From the NCBI RefSeq assembly GCF_001429025.1, contig NZ_LMHT01000015.1, positions 114,542 to 178,541 on the forward strand: a DNA stretch of 64,000 nucleotides, read 5' to 3'. The position numbers were made by a program, and so were the translations under genes. The DNA is from Phenylobacterium sp. Root700 (lineage in GTDB: Bacteria; Pseudomonadota; Alphaproteobacteria; Caulobacterales; Caulobacteraceae). Below, piece by piece: positions 24,917-33,307 of this stretch. Each line of letters starts with the position of its first letter. Within the stretch, counting starts at the first letter, position 1. The notes below the pieces were generated by a model. It was not told the origin of the DNA. It did not search any database and worked only from the letters and a program-made list of their open reading frames with translations.

Positions 24917-25233
24917 CTCGCGCCCAGCCGCATCAGCACTTCGCGCGGGATCGCATAGTGCGCGATGGCCGGCCGCTGATCGCGGACGCCGCAGGCTTCA
25001 CGCTGAATGAAATAGTACCAGACCGCCGTCGCCGCCTCTTTCAGGATCGGCGGGCGCAGGGCCAGATCGGCGCCCGAGGCGTCGAATTCGCGCAGCGCGG
25101 CCAGGGCCTTTTCGATGCGCTGACCCGCCGCGCCGAGCGCCGCGCTACGTTCCTGCTGGATCTCGAGATCGAGGACGCTGGCGCCGGTCTGGAACGGCGA
25201 CCGATGGCCCTGGGGCATGCGGAGGCTGGACAT
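24913..25233 (-). CDS. Conserved hypothetical protein
   Basis: A 106-residue soluble protein beginning MSSLRMPQGHRSPFQ, containing ASVLDLEIQQERSAALG and a helix-rich middle, then AVWYYFIQREACGVRDQRP and a C-terminal HYAIPREVLMRLGA. I do not know its function; it resembles an alphaproteobacterial DUF of the same layout. The longer reading frame upstream runs into the palindromic repeat at 25291 and is rejected: the extra WMAGTSPAMT residues are a repeat translation. Confidence 0.65.
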   Translation of the reverse strand: MSSLRMPQGHRSPFQTGASVLDLEIQQERSAALGAAGQRIEKALAALREFDASGADLALRPPILKEAATAVWYYFIQREACGVRDQRPAIAHYAIPREVLMRLGAS

Positions 25234-25290
25234 GGGGCGAGTATGCCGCGGCCGGTTCCCGACGCAAGCGGGCCAGCCCCCTCCCCCGCT

Positions 25291-25396
25291 CGTCATGGCC
25301 GGGCTTGTCCCGGCCATCCATAGCCTCCGAGGTTCCCCTAAGAGCATCGTGTCTATGGATCCCCGGCCTTCCGCTTCGCTCCAGCCGGGGATGACG
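25291..25396. repeat. Palindromic intergenic repeat, family A copy 2
   Basis: A 106 bp element with inverted ends CGTCAT and ATGACG, the same length as the copy at 2265-2370. The left arm includes GGCCGGGCTTGTCCCGGCCA and the right arm includes GTCTATGGATCCCCGG. It lies between the start of the gene at 25233 and the end of the S46 peptidase gene. Translations of it give the WMAGTSPAMT-like residues often miscalled as protein. Confidence 0.7.
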
Positions 25397-25409
25397 AATA
25401 GTGTTGGGG

Positions 25410-27482
25410 CTACTTCCCCGTCAGTTCCTTCACCAACGCAGTCTGGCCATAGACCTTCGACAGCGCCTCGGTCGCCGCCGAGGTGGCCACGACCACCGTG
25501 CGGTTAATCGATCCGTCATAGCCGAAGGCGCCGCCCAGCGAGTGGATGTTGCCGTCGAAGGCCGCGCCCAGGACTTCGCCCTTGGCGTTGACCACCGGCG
25601 AGCCCGAATTGCCGCCGATGATGTCGTTGGTGGTGACGAAGTTATAGACCGTGTCCGGGTTCACCTTGCCCTTGGCCGCGACCCAACGGGGCGCTAGCTC
25701 GTAAGGCTCGGCGCCGGTGGCGCGCTCATAGAGGCCGGCGAAGTTGGTCGTCGCCGGGATGGTGGTCCCGCGATAGGTCCAGCCGGCGACCTTCCCGTAG
25801 GAGAGCCGCAGGCTGAAGGTGGCGTCGGGATAGGCCGCGTCGCCATAGGCGGCGAACTTGGCCCGGGCGACGCGCTCGGCGGCGCGGTCGGTCGGCGCGG
25901 AGACCTCGGTCTCCCAGGCCTTGCGCACGGCGCGCGCCGCCGGATCGTTGCGCAGGACCAACTGGATCATCGGATCGTCCGAGGCTTGGATGGCGGCTAG
26001 CCCGCCATCCCACAGCGCCTTGCGCACCGCCGGATCGCCCAGCTTGGAGCCCGCGACGCTGCGCTTGGCCAAGCCCTCGGGGCTTTCCTTGCCGAGCAGG
26101 GCCTTCACCGCCGCGTCGTCGGTGGTGAGGTATTCGCGGGTCTTCGACAGCCAGAAGCCGAGATAGACCTCCTCCAGCGCCGCATCGACCGGCTTGGCGT
26201 CCAGCAATTGCTTCTGCACCAGCGGCAGGCGGGCGTCGGCGTATTCCGGCAGGCGATCAGCGGTCGGCTTGGCGCGTTCCTGCGCCGCGCGGACCAGGGT
26301 CTCGGCGTAGTCGTAGAGGTTGGAATAGGCCGCGCCGCCTTCGATCTGGCGATAGCGCAGGTAGTTGTTGGCGTAGGCGCTCTGGGCCTTGGCGATCTCA
26401 CCCCACGGATCGCCGATCTCGGCGGCCAGTTTCGGGTCAGCGGCGATCTTGGATTTCAGCTCGGTTTCCTGGGCGCGCTTGGCGTCCATGAAGGCCTTGT
26501 CGTTCAGCGCGAACTGCTGGCCGTAGAAGACCTTGAACGAGTTCTCGACGCCGAACAGCGGGTCGGTGGCGATGCGCTTGTGCTCAGGCGATTCCTCGGA
26601 GAACCGCGCCAGCCGGCCGCGAATTTCCGAGCGCTGGAGTTGGCCTACCGGGATGGTCAAGTCGCGCAGGGTTTCGAGCTGGGCGATGGTCATCAGGCGG
26701 TTGGTCGAGCCGGGGTTACCGGAGACGAAGGTCGCCTCGCCTTCCTTCGGCGCGCGCGACACCCAGGTCAGGTGCTGGGGCGTGACCGCGGGCTTGCCGT
26801 TCTCGTAGAGGCGGATAAAGCCGACATCGAGATTGAAGCGCGGGAAGTTGAAATTGTCCGGGTCGCCGCCGAAGAAGGCCGTCGCGAACTCCGGCGCGAA
26901 GACCAGCCGGACGTCGGCGTATTTGCGGTACTTGTAGAGCTTGAACTGTCCGCCCCGGTAGAGGCTGATCACCTGGCAACGGACCAGCGGGTCGTCGGCG
27001 CAGCCGGCCTGCTCGGCGCTGGCCATGGCGGCGTCACGCGCCTTGACGAAATCCTGCCCGGTCTTGCCGGCGGTGGCGCCCTGGATCTGCTTGGTCAAGT
27101 CGGTGATCGAGGCGAGGATCTCGGCCTGCATGCCGGGACATTTCTTCTCCTCCTCGCGGGTGGCGGCGGCGAAACCGTCCTTCACGAAGTCGGTCTTGTC
27201 CGAGGATATGTCCTGGACGCACTCGACCACGCAGTGGTGATTGGTGAACACCAGGCCCGACTTCGACACCAGCGAGGCCGAGCAGCCGGTGGTCAGCCGC
27301 ACCGAGGCGCCCTGCACCCGGTCCAGCCACTTCTGATCCAGCTTCAGGCCGTACTCGGCGTTGACCTTGGCGGTGGGGAAATTGTCGTAGGTCCACATGC
27401 CTTCGTCGGCGAAAACGGGCCCGGCGGAAATCGCGAACGCGGCGGCAAGGCAAAAGCCCGCGCCGAACTTCAATGGGGTCAT
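25410..27482 (-). CDS. S46 family dipeptidyl peptidase
   Basis: A 690-residue secreted serine peptidase (DPP7/DPP11 type) that removes N-terminal dipeptides. Signal peptide at residues 1-25 (ending VFA-DEGMW). Catalytic His is in LVFTNHHCVV (about residues 78-86), and Ser is in GGNSGSPVVNAKGEV near the C-terminus, with the Asp in between. GMWTYDNFPTAKV and DNFNFPRFNLDVGFIRLY match the family. It would degrade peptides in the periplasm or at the cell surface. It is monocistronic; the 164 nt region before it shows no clear regulatory motif. Confidence 0.9.
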   Translation of the reverse strand: MTPLKFGAGFCLAAAFAISAGPVFADEGMWTYDNFPTAKVNAEYGLKLDQKWLDRVQGASVRLTTGCSASLVSKSGLVFTNHHCVVECVQDISSDKTDFVKDGFAAATREEEKKCPGMQAEILASITDLTKQIQGATAGKTGQDFVKARDAAMASAEQAGCADDPLVRCQVISLYRGGQFKLYKYRKYADVRLVFAPEFATAFFGGDPDNFNFPRFNLDVGFIRLYENGKPAVTPQHLTWVSRAPKEGEATFVSGNPGSTNRLMTIAQLETLRDLTIPVGQLQRSEIRGRLARFSEESPEHKRIATDPLFGVENSFKVFYGQQFALNDKAFMDAKRAQETELKSKIAADPKLAAEIGDPWGEIAKAQSAYANNYLRYRQIEGGAAYSNLYDYAETLVRAAQERAKPTADRLPEYADARLPLVQKQLLDAKPVDAALEEVYLGFWLSKTREYLTTDDAAVKALLGKESPEGLAKRSVAGSKLGDPAVRKALWDGGLAAIQASDDPMIQLVLRNDPAARAVRKAWETEVSAPTDRAAERVARAKFAAYGDAAYPDATFSLRLSYGKVAGWTYRGTTIPATTNFAGLYERATGAEPYELAPRWVAAKGKVNPDTVYNFVTTNDIIGGNSGSPVVNAKGEVLGAAFDGNIHSLGGAFGYDGSINRTVVVATSAATEALSKVYGQTALVKELTGK

Positions 27483-27646
27483 TCGTCAGCAACCTGATGA
27501 GCGCGAGCGCCCGCGGGGCGGCTCGCAGGATGTAACTCAGTAACGCTTGGGAATGAGCGTGACCAGGGCGCGCGCCTGCCGCCTTACCTCGATTTAACTA
27601 GGTTCCAGCGCCGGCCAGATCACATGGTTCGGCTGAGGAGGGCCCC

Positions 27647-28789
27647 ATGTCACTGGCTCTAGCGACCCTGATCTACGAATGGCGCCGCTACCTCGCGGCG
27701 GTGATCGCGCTCGCCTTCTCCGGCCTGCTGATCCTGGCCCAGGTGGGCATGTTCACCGGCATGATCCAGGCGGCGACCGCCACGATCGACCGCTCGCGCG
27801 CCGACCTGATGATCATGCCCGCCAAGTCGGAGAGCCTGATCAATTCCGGCCCCTCCAGCCTGCCTCGCCGCATCGGCCCTCAGCTCTACCTGAACCCCAA
27901 CGTCGCCGAGGTCGCCAGCTTCGACGGCGGCGGCGGACGCTGGACCAACCAACCCGAGGAAGGCCAGAAGCAGGTCACCACCTTCGTGCAGGTGAACATG
28001 GTCGACACCGAGCCGGGCGCTCTCACCCTGCCGGTCGACTATCCCGAGCGCGTGCGCCTGGCGCTGATGGAGCCCAACGCCATCGTCATCGACCGCTCGG
28101 CCATGGGCCGGCTGGGCGTGAAGCTGGGCGACAGCGCCACGGTGAACGGCAAGACCGTGCGCATCCGCGCCCTGCTCGACGGCTATCCCGACATCAACCA
28201 GGCCTCGATCGTCGTCTCCCGCGACACGCTGCGCCGGCTCGGCATGGCCGAGAAGGGCGAGAAGACCGGTCCGCTGATGGTCCGCGTGAAGAACCCGGCC
28301 CAGGCCGAGGCCGTCCGCGACCAGCTCAACGCGCAGGCCAAGGGCGCCTATCGCGCCTGGACCCGCCAGGAACTGGCCAAGGCCAATGAAGGCGCGCTGA
28401 TGAAGGAACAGATCATCGGCATCTTCCTGGGCTTCTCGGTGTTCCTCGGCTTCCTGATCGGGGTCGGCATCACCTCCCAGACCCTGCGCGGCGCGATCCT
28501 CGCCAACATCAAGGAGTTCGCCTCGCTGCGCGCCTTGGGCGTCTCGATGGGCTCGCTGCGCCTGATCGTGCTGGAGCTGTCCTTCTGGGTCGGCGTCGTC
28601 GGCCTTGGCGCCACCGCGCTCTTCACCTTCCTGGTCTCGCTGCTGGCCAAGAGCGGCGGCCTGCCCATGGGCTTCCCCTTCACCTGGGTCGTGGCCGTCG
28701 GCGTCCTGCTGATGGCGATCTCGCTGGCCTCGGGCCTGATGGCGCTGGGCATCCTGAAAAAGAGCCAACCGGCGGACCTGCTGCGATGA
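27647..28789 (+). CDS. DevC-like ABC transporter permease
   Basis: A 380-residue FtsX-type permease with an N-terminal membrane helix, a large extracytoplasmic domain (about residues 40-240) and three C-terminal helices (IGIFLGFSVFLGFLIGVG, FWVGVVGLGATALFTFLVS, FTWVVAVGVLLMAISLASG). The order permease, ATPase, HlyD-type adaptor matches DevBCA-like exporters, here with the DevC part first. These complexes export lipids or other hydrophobic substrates through TolC. It overlaps the ATPase gene by 4 nt. The substrate is unknown and no TolC gene is adjacent. Confidence 0.85.
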   Translation: MSLALATLIYEWRRYLAAVIALAFSGLLILAQVGMFTGMIQAATATIDRSRADLMIMPAKSESLINSGPSSLPRRIGPQLYLNPNVAEVASFDGGGGRWTNQPEEGQKQVTTFVQVNMVDTEPGALTLPVDYPERVRLALMEPNAIVIDRSAMGRLGVKLGDSATVNGKTVRIRALLDGYPDINQASIVVSRDTLRRLGMAEKGEKTGPLMVRVKNPAQAEAVRDQLNAQAKGAYRAWTRQELAKANEGALMKEQIIGIFLGFSVFLGFLIGVGITSQTLRGAILANIKEFASLRALGVSMGSLRLIVLELSFWVGVVGLGATALFTFLVSLLAKSGGLPMGFPFTWVVAVGVLLMAISLASGLMALGILKKSQPADLLR

Positions 28790-29541
28790 ATAGCCAAGTC
28801 ATCACCCCCATCGCCCTGCAGGGCGTGGGCCTGGTCAAACGCTTCAAGACCGGCCGCACCCACATCGAGGTGCTGAAGTCCGTCGACCTCGACTGCCGCC
28901 ACGGCGAGATGACCATGGTCATGGGGCCGTCAGGCTCGGGCAAGTCGACCCTGATCGCCTCGCTCTCGGGCCTGCTGAAACCCGACGAGGGCCAGGTTAC
29001 GGCGCTGGGCGAGGACCTCTGGAGCCAGCGCCCCGGCAAGATCGACAAGTTCCGCCTGGATCACTGCGGCTTCATCTTCCAGGGCTTCAACCTGTTCGGC
29101 GCGCTGAGCGCCCTGCAACAGGTGACGACGATCCTGAAGTACAAAGGCTTCAGCCCCAGCGAGGCCAGGGACCGCGCCGCTCACGCCCTGACCGAGGTCG
29201 GCCTGGGCGCGCGGCTGGGCCAACGCCCGGCCGAGCTTTCCGGCGGCGAGAAGCAGCGGGTGGCCATCGCCCGGGCACTGGCCAAGGAGCCGCGCCTGCT
29301 GTTCGCCGACGAGCCGACCAGCGCCCTGGACGGCGAGAACGGCCAGATCGTCATCCGGCTTCTGCAACGGGCGGCCAAGGAACATGGGGCGGCCGTGGTC
29401 TGCGTGACCCACGACCCGCGGCTGGAAGCCTATGCCGACCGCATCATCCACATCGAAGACGGCCGCATCCTGGACGACCGGCGCGCGACCACCGCGCATG
29501 TCCCGGCGGCCGGCAAACAACACGAGCTCATCGGAGCCTAG
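28786..29541 (+). CDS. DevA-like ABC transporter ATPase
   Basis: A 251-residue ABC ATPase. Walker A is GPSGSGKST, the signature is LSGGEKQR, Walker B is LLFADEPTSALDG and the switch His is in VCVTHDPR. Sequence and context place it in the MacB/DevA/LolD group of lipoprotein- or lipid-type exporters. It is translationally coupled to the permease (ATGA) and followed 2 nt later by the adaptor gene. Confidence 0.92.
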   Translation: MNSQVITPIALQGVGLVKRFKTGRTHIEVLKSVDLDCRHGEMTMVMGPSGSGKSTLIASLSGLLKPDEGQVTALGEDLWSQRPGKIDKFRLDHCGFIFQGFNLFGALSALQQVTTILKYKGFSPSEARDRAAHALTEVGLGARLGQRPAELSGGEKQRVAIARALAKEPRLLFADEPTSALDGENGQIVIRLLQRAAKEHGAAVVCVTHDPRLEAYADRIIHIEDGRILDDRRATTAHVPAAGKQHELIGA

Positions 29542-29543
29542 AG

Positions 29544-30509
29544 ATGTTCGAGTTCATCAAATCCCACCGCATCAAGATCGCCACCGCCGCGGCCCTCGTG
29601 GTGTTGGGCGGCGGCGCCTTCGCGATGGCCAGCCAGGCCAAGGCCAAGAAAGCCGAGGAGGCCAAGATCGCCGCGGCCGCCGCGCCCAAGAGCCCGTTCG
29701 TGGCCATCGCCAACGGCAAGGCCGATGTCGAGGGCGGCATGATCCAGGTCGCCGCCCGCCGGGCCGGGATCGTGCGCGAGGTCTATGTCCAGGAAGGCGA
29801 CAAGGTGGTGAAGGGCCAGATCCTGGCCCGCCAGGAAGATGACGAGCCCAAGCTGTCGGCCGCCCGCGCCGCCGCCGCCGTCGACCAGGCCAAGGCGCAG
29901 ATCGCCCTACTGCAGGTTCAGCTCTCCACCGCCCAGCGCGAGCACCAGCGGCTTCTGGACCTGGTCTCCACCAACTTCGTCGCCGCCCAGAAGGTCGACC
30001 AGGCCGCCGACAAGATCCGCGAGGCCCAGGCCAACCTGCAGGCCCAGCGCGCCAGCATCGCCACCGCCCAGGCCGCCCTGGAGGAGGCCCGCTACAACCT
30101 CGAACTGACGATCATCCGCGCGCCCTCGGACGGCCGGATCGCTCGGCGCTATGCCAATCCCGGCTCCGGCGCTTCGACCCTGAACGTCTCCAACATGTTC
30201 GATCTGGAGCCGACCGCCCCGCGTATCGTCCGCGCCGAGATCGCCGAGGGCTCCCTGCCCCACGTGGCCATTGGCCAGACCGTGCAGATCGCCCCCGAGT
30301 CCGACCCGACCAAGATCTACAACGGCAAGGTGATGCGCCGCGCCGCGGTGTTCGGCGCTCGCAAGCTGCAATCGGACGACCCCACCGAACGCACCGACGA
30401 CCGCGTCGTCGAGGTGGTGGTCAGCGCCGACACCGCCCCGTTCCTGATCGGCCAGCGCGTGCTGGTGAAGTTCATGCGCGGCGGCGTGCAGACCCTGGCG
30501 GCACGGTAA
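29544..30509 (+). CDS. HlyD/DevB-like periplasmic adaptor
   Basis: A 321-residue membrane-fusion protein. One N-terminal anchor (IATAAALVVLGGGAFAM) leads to a lipoyl-like half, a long coiled-coil hairpin (about residues 105-200, Ala/Gln rich, such as LQAQRASIATAQAALEEARY), and a closing beta domain with RIARRYANPGSGAS. It bridges the ABC permease to an outer-membrane channel, presumably a TolC family protein encoded elsewhere. Third and last gene of the exporter operon; a palindromic repeat follows. Confidence 0.88.
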   Translation: MFEFIKSHRIKIATAAALVVLGGGAFAMASQAKAKKAEEAKIAAAAAPKSPFVAIANGKADVEGGMIQVAARRAGIVREVYVQEGDKVVKGQILARQEDDEPKLSAARAAAAVDQAKAQIALLQVQLSTAQREHQRLLDLVSTNFVAAQKVDQAADKIREAQANLQAQRASIATAQAALEEARYNLELTIIRAPSDGRIARRYANPGSGASTLNVSNMFDLEPTAPRIVRAEIAEGSLPHVAIGQTVQIAPESDPTKIYNGKVMRRAAVFGARKLQSDDPTERTDDRVVEVVVSADTAPFLIGQRVLVKFMRGGVQTLAAR

Positions 30510-30510
30510 A

Positions 30511-30632
30511 TCCCCCTCCGTCTCGCCGCTTCGCAGCGATCCACCTCCCCCAGCGGGGGAGGATCTACAGGTCTTCGATGCTCCCCCGCTGGGGGAGCTG
30601 GCGGCGAAGCCGACTGAGGGGGACTTGAACCC
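30511..30632. repeat. Palindromic intergenic repeat, family C copy 1
   Basis: About 120 bp with strong nested palindromes. CTCCCCCAGCGGGGGAG and CTCCCCCGCTGGGGGAG stand next to each other around 30544-30597, flanked by GTCCCCCTC-like ends (TCCCCCTCC left, GAGGGGGAC right). It lies after the exporter adaptor and before the SDR gene. It could form a stable cruciform or terminator-like RNA. A related element is at 34730-34855. Confidence 0.7.
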
Positions 30633-30704
30633 CGCTTGACGTCACCTCTCCCGCGCCGCACAAACCGCGCGAAATTCAAACCCCTGTTTGATGGGAGACT
30701 TCTC

Positions 30705-31610
30705 ATGGCGGACATCCGCTTCGACGGCAAAGTCGCGATCGTCACCGGCGCTGGCGGCGGTCTTGGCCGACAGCACGCCCTTGAGCTGGCCCGTCGCGGC
30801 GCCAAGGTCGTGGTCAACGACCTCGGCGGTTCGGTCGATGGTTCGGGCGGCTCCTCGACCGCGGCCGACGCGGTCGTCGCCGAGATCAAGGCGGCCGGCG
30901 GCGAAGCCATCTCCAACGGCTCGTCGGTCACCGACGACGCGGGCGTGGCCCTGATGATCAAGCAGGCCATGGACACCTGGGGCCGCATCGACATCCTGAT
31001 CGCCAACGCCGGCATCCTGCGCGACAAGTCCTTCTCCAAGATGGAGTTGGCCGACTTCGAGCTGGTCCTGAACGTCCACCTCATGGGCACCGTGAAGCCC
31101 GTGAAGGCCGTCTGGGAAATCATGCGCGAGCAGAACTACGGCCGCATCGTCGTGACGACCTCGTCATCGGGCCTCTACGGCAACTTCGGCCAGTCGAACT
31201 ACGGCGCGGCCAAGCTCGGCATCATCGGCTTCATGAACACCATCAAGCTCGAAGGCCAGAAGAACAACATCCACATCAACGCCATCAGCCCGGTGGCCGC
31301 GACCCGGATGACCGAGAACCTGATGCCCGCCGAAGTGCTGGAAAAGCTGAAGCCGGAATATGTCACCCCCGGCGTCGTCTACCTGGCCTCTGAAGAAGCC
31401 CCGACCGGCGCGATCCTGACCGCCGGCGCCGGCGCCTTCGCCCTGTCGCGCATCTACGAAACCGAGGGCGTCTACCTCGGCGAGGGCGGCCTGTCGGTCG
31501 AGGAAGTCCGCGACAACTGGGCCAAGATCTCCGCCCCGGACGGCCAGCAGGCCTATGTCAACGGCGGTGAGCAGAGCGGAAAGTTCTTCCGTAAGCTGCA
31601 GGGCGGCTAA
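30705..31610 (+). CDS. SDR, (3R)-hydroxyacyl-CoA dehydrogenase-like
   Basis: A 301-residue short-chain dehydrogenase. The NAD-binding motif is TGAGGGLG (residues 14-21), NAG is at 101-103, and the catalytic set is Ser in TTSSSGLYG with Tyr166-x-x-x-Lys170 in SNYGAAKLG. The length beyond 250 residues, the VVVNDLGGSVDGSG stretch and the C-terminal LGEGGLSVEEVRDNW resemble the dehydrogenase domain of peroxisomal multifunctional enzyme type 2. It likely oxidises a 3-hydroxyacyl-CoA. The ATG at 30705 has a GGGAGA ribosome site and fits the family's length. A terminator follows. Confidence 0.87.
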   Translation: MADIRFDGKVAIVTGAGGGLGRQHALELARRGAKVVVNDLGGSVDGSGGSSTAADAVVAEIKAAGGEAISNGSSVTDDAGVALMIKQAMDTWGRIDILIANAGILRDKSFSKMELADFELVLNVHLMGTVKPVKAVWEIMREQNYGRIVVTTSSSGLYGNFGQSNYGAAKLGIIGFMNTIKLEGQKNNIHINAISPVAATRMTENLMPAEVLEKLKPEYVTPGVVYLASEEAPTGAILTAGAGAFALSRIYETEGVYLGEGGLSVEEVRDNWAKISAPDGQQAYVNGGEQSGKFFRKLQGG

Positions 31611-31637
31611 GCCTCACACCCAGGACGTGCAAGTTGG

Positions 31638-31674
31638 CGGGCGGTCGTTCCTCAAGGGAGCGGCCGCCCGTTTT
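31638..31674 (+). terminator. Intrinsic terminator
   Basis: A 13 bp G/C-rich stem (31638-31650 with 31658-31670, one G-T pair and minor weak pairs) around a 7 nt loop is followed by TTTTC. It lies 28 nt after the SDR stop and fits a Rho-independent terminator. Confidence 0.7.
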
Positions 31675-31777
31675 CGTTGCGACGAATTCACTTGCCGCCA
31701 CCTAGGTTATCGCGCGTAACCTGAGACCGAGACCGGCCCGCCCAGAGGCTCGGATCGATCATGGGAGAATCGCAACC

Positions 31778-33208
31778 TTGACCCAGGCCCCGCCCGCTGC
31801 GCGCGCCCGAGCCCTGCCCCTTTCCACCGCATTCGCCTTCGCCGCCACGAGTCTTCCGATCTCGGCGGTCGCCATCGCGATTTCGGTCTACCTGCCTCGC
31901 CACTACGCCAGCCACCTGGGCATCGACCTCGCCTTGATCGGCGCGGCGTTCTTCTTCGTCCGCATGATCGACATTCCGATCGACGGCCTGCTGGGCTGGT
32001 CGATGGACAAGACCCGGACCAATTGGGGCCGCTACCGGATCTGGACGATCGTGGGCGCACCGATCCTGATGGCGGGAATCTTCTTTCTGTTCATGCCGCC
32101 CGAGGGGGTTGGCCGGACCTATCTGATCGTCTGGTTGCTGATCATGTATCTGGGCAACTCGATCCTCACCCTCTCCCACGTGGCCTGGGCCGCGACGCTC
32201 GCGCCGCACTACGACGACCGCTCCCGGCTGTTTGGGATCATGACCGCCATTGGCGTGATCGGCGCGGCCGCCGCGCTGGCGATCCCGATCATCAACGAGG
32301 CTCGCGGCGCATCCGACGCCGGCAACGTCGCCACCATGGGCTGGTTCATTTTCGCCCTGACCCCAATCGCCGTGGCGCTGGTCGTCTGGCGCACGCCCGA
32401 GAAAATCGCGCCCGAAGTGGCCGGCCACCAGTTCCGCATGCGGGACTATTGGGCGCTGATCGCACGCCCCTCCTTCGCCCGCATCCTGCTCGCCGACCTC
32501 TGCCTCTCCCTCGGCCCGGGCTGGATGAGCGCGCTCTACCTGTTCTTCTTCACTGACAGCCGTGGCTTCACCACCGGCCAGGCCAGCATCCTGCTGGCGA
32601 TCTACATCCTGGCCGGCTTCGTCGGCGCGCCGCTGATGGGGCGCCTGGCGACCAAGATCTCCAAGCACCGCGCGGTGATCGTGGCGACCACCGGCTACTC
32701 GCTGGTGCTGGTCTCGCTGATGGCGATCCCCAAGGGCAACATGCTGATCGGCGCCATCCCGATGTTCATGGCCGGTTTCCTGGCCGCGGGCTTCAACGTC
32801 CTGACCCGCGCCATGACCGCCGACGTCGCCGACGAGGTGCGCCTGGAACAGGGCCGCGAGCGCGCGGGCCTGCTCTACGCCCTGACCGTGATGACCACCA
32901 AGATCGCCGGCGCCTTCTCGATCGGCCTGACCTTCTTCGTGCTGTCGAAGGTCGGCTACATCGCCAAGGAGGGCGTGGCCAATACGCCCGAGGCGATCCA
33001 CAACCTCGAGCTCGCCTATCTGATCGGTCCTGTGGCCTTCGTCATGCTCGGCGGGGCCTGCATGTTTGGCTACAAGCTGGGCGCTGAGCGGCACGCCGAT
33101 ATCCGCCGGCAGCTCGACGAACGCGACGCCCTCTATGACGAGGCGCCGATCATTGAAGTGGTTTCCGGCGAACCAGCCATTGCGGTCCCACCCCAAGCGA
33201 GCAGATAG
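31778..33208 (+). CDS. GPH-family sugar/cation symporter 1
   Basis: A 476-residue MFS-2 (GPH, MelB-type) transporter with about 12 helices. Key loops are the conserved cation/substrate segment RMIDIPIDGLLGWSMDKTRTNWGRYR between helices 2 and 3 and the second half GRLATKISKHRAVIVATTG. Start is the TTG at 31778. Soluble C-terminus is RRQLDERDALYDEAP. Probably imports glycosides, pentosides or hexuronides with H+ or Na+. A close paralogue follows at 33308. A terminator lies between them. Confidence 0.82.
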   Translation: MTQAPPAARARALPLSTAFAFAATSLPISAVAIAISVYLPRHYASHLGIDLALIGAAFFFVRMIDIPIDGLLGWSMDKTRTNWGRYRIWTIVGAPILMAGIFFLFMPPEGVGRTYLIVWLLIMYLGNSILTLSHVAWAATLAPHYDDRSRLFGIMTAIGVIGAAAALAIPIINEARGASDAGNVATMGWFIFALTPIAVALVVWRTPEKIAPEVAGHQFRMRDYWALIARPSFARILLADLCLSLGPGWMSALYLFFFTDSRGFTTGQASILLAIYILAGFVGAPLMGRLATKISKHRAVIVATTGYSLVLVSLMAIPKGNMLIGAIPMFMAGFLAAGFNVLTRAMTADVADEVRLEQGRERAGLLYALTVMTTKIAGAFSIGLTFFVLSKVGYIAKEGVANTPEAIHNLELAYLIGPVAFVMLGGACMFGYKLGAERHADIRRQLDERDALYDEAPIIEVVSGEPAIAVPPQASR

Positions 33209-33226
33209 TACTCAAGACTGGATACC

Positions 33227-33258
33227 GGCCCGGGACCTCGTCCCGGGCCTTCATTTTT
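33227..33258 (+). terminator. Intrinsic terminator between the two GPH transporters
   Basis: GGCCCGGGAC and GTCCCGGGCC form a perfect 10 bp stem with a 3 nt loop (CTC), followed by TTCATTTTT. It lies 18 nt after the first transporter's stop, so the two paralogues are likely separate transcription units. Confidence 0.8.
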
Positions 33259-33307
33259 CCAAGCAGCCCGGAACATTTTTCCCGGGGGCCAGACATTTGA
33301 GGCGTAC

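Noticed and set aside
25234-25347. N-terminal extension of the gene at 24913
   Set aside because: It translates the family A repeat (WMAGTSPAMT); the ATG at 25233 is the natural start.
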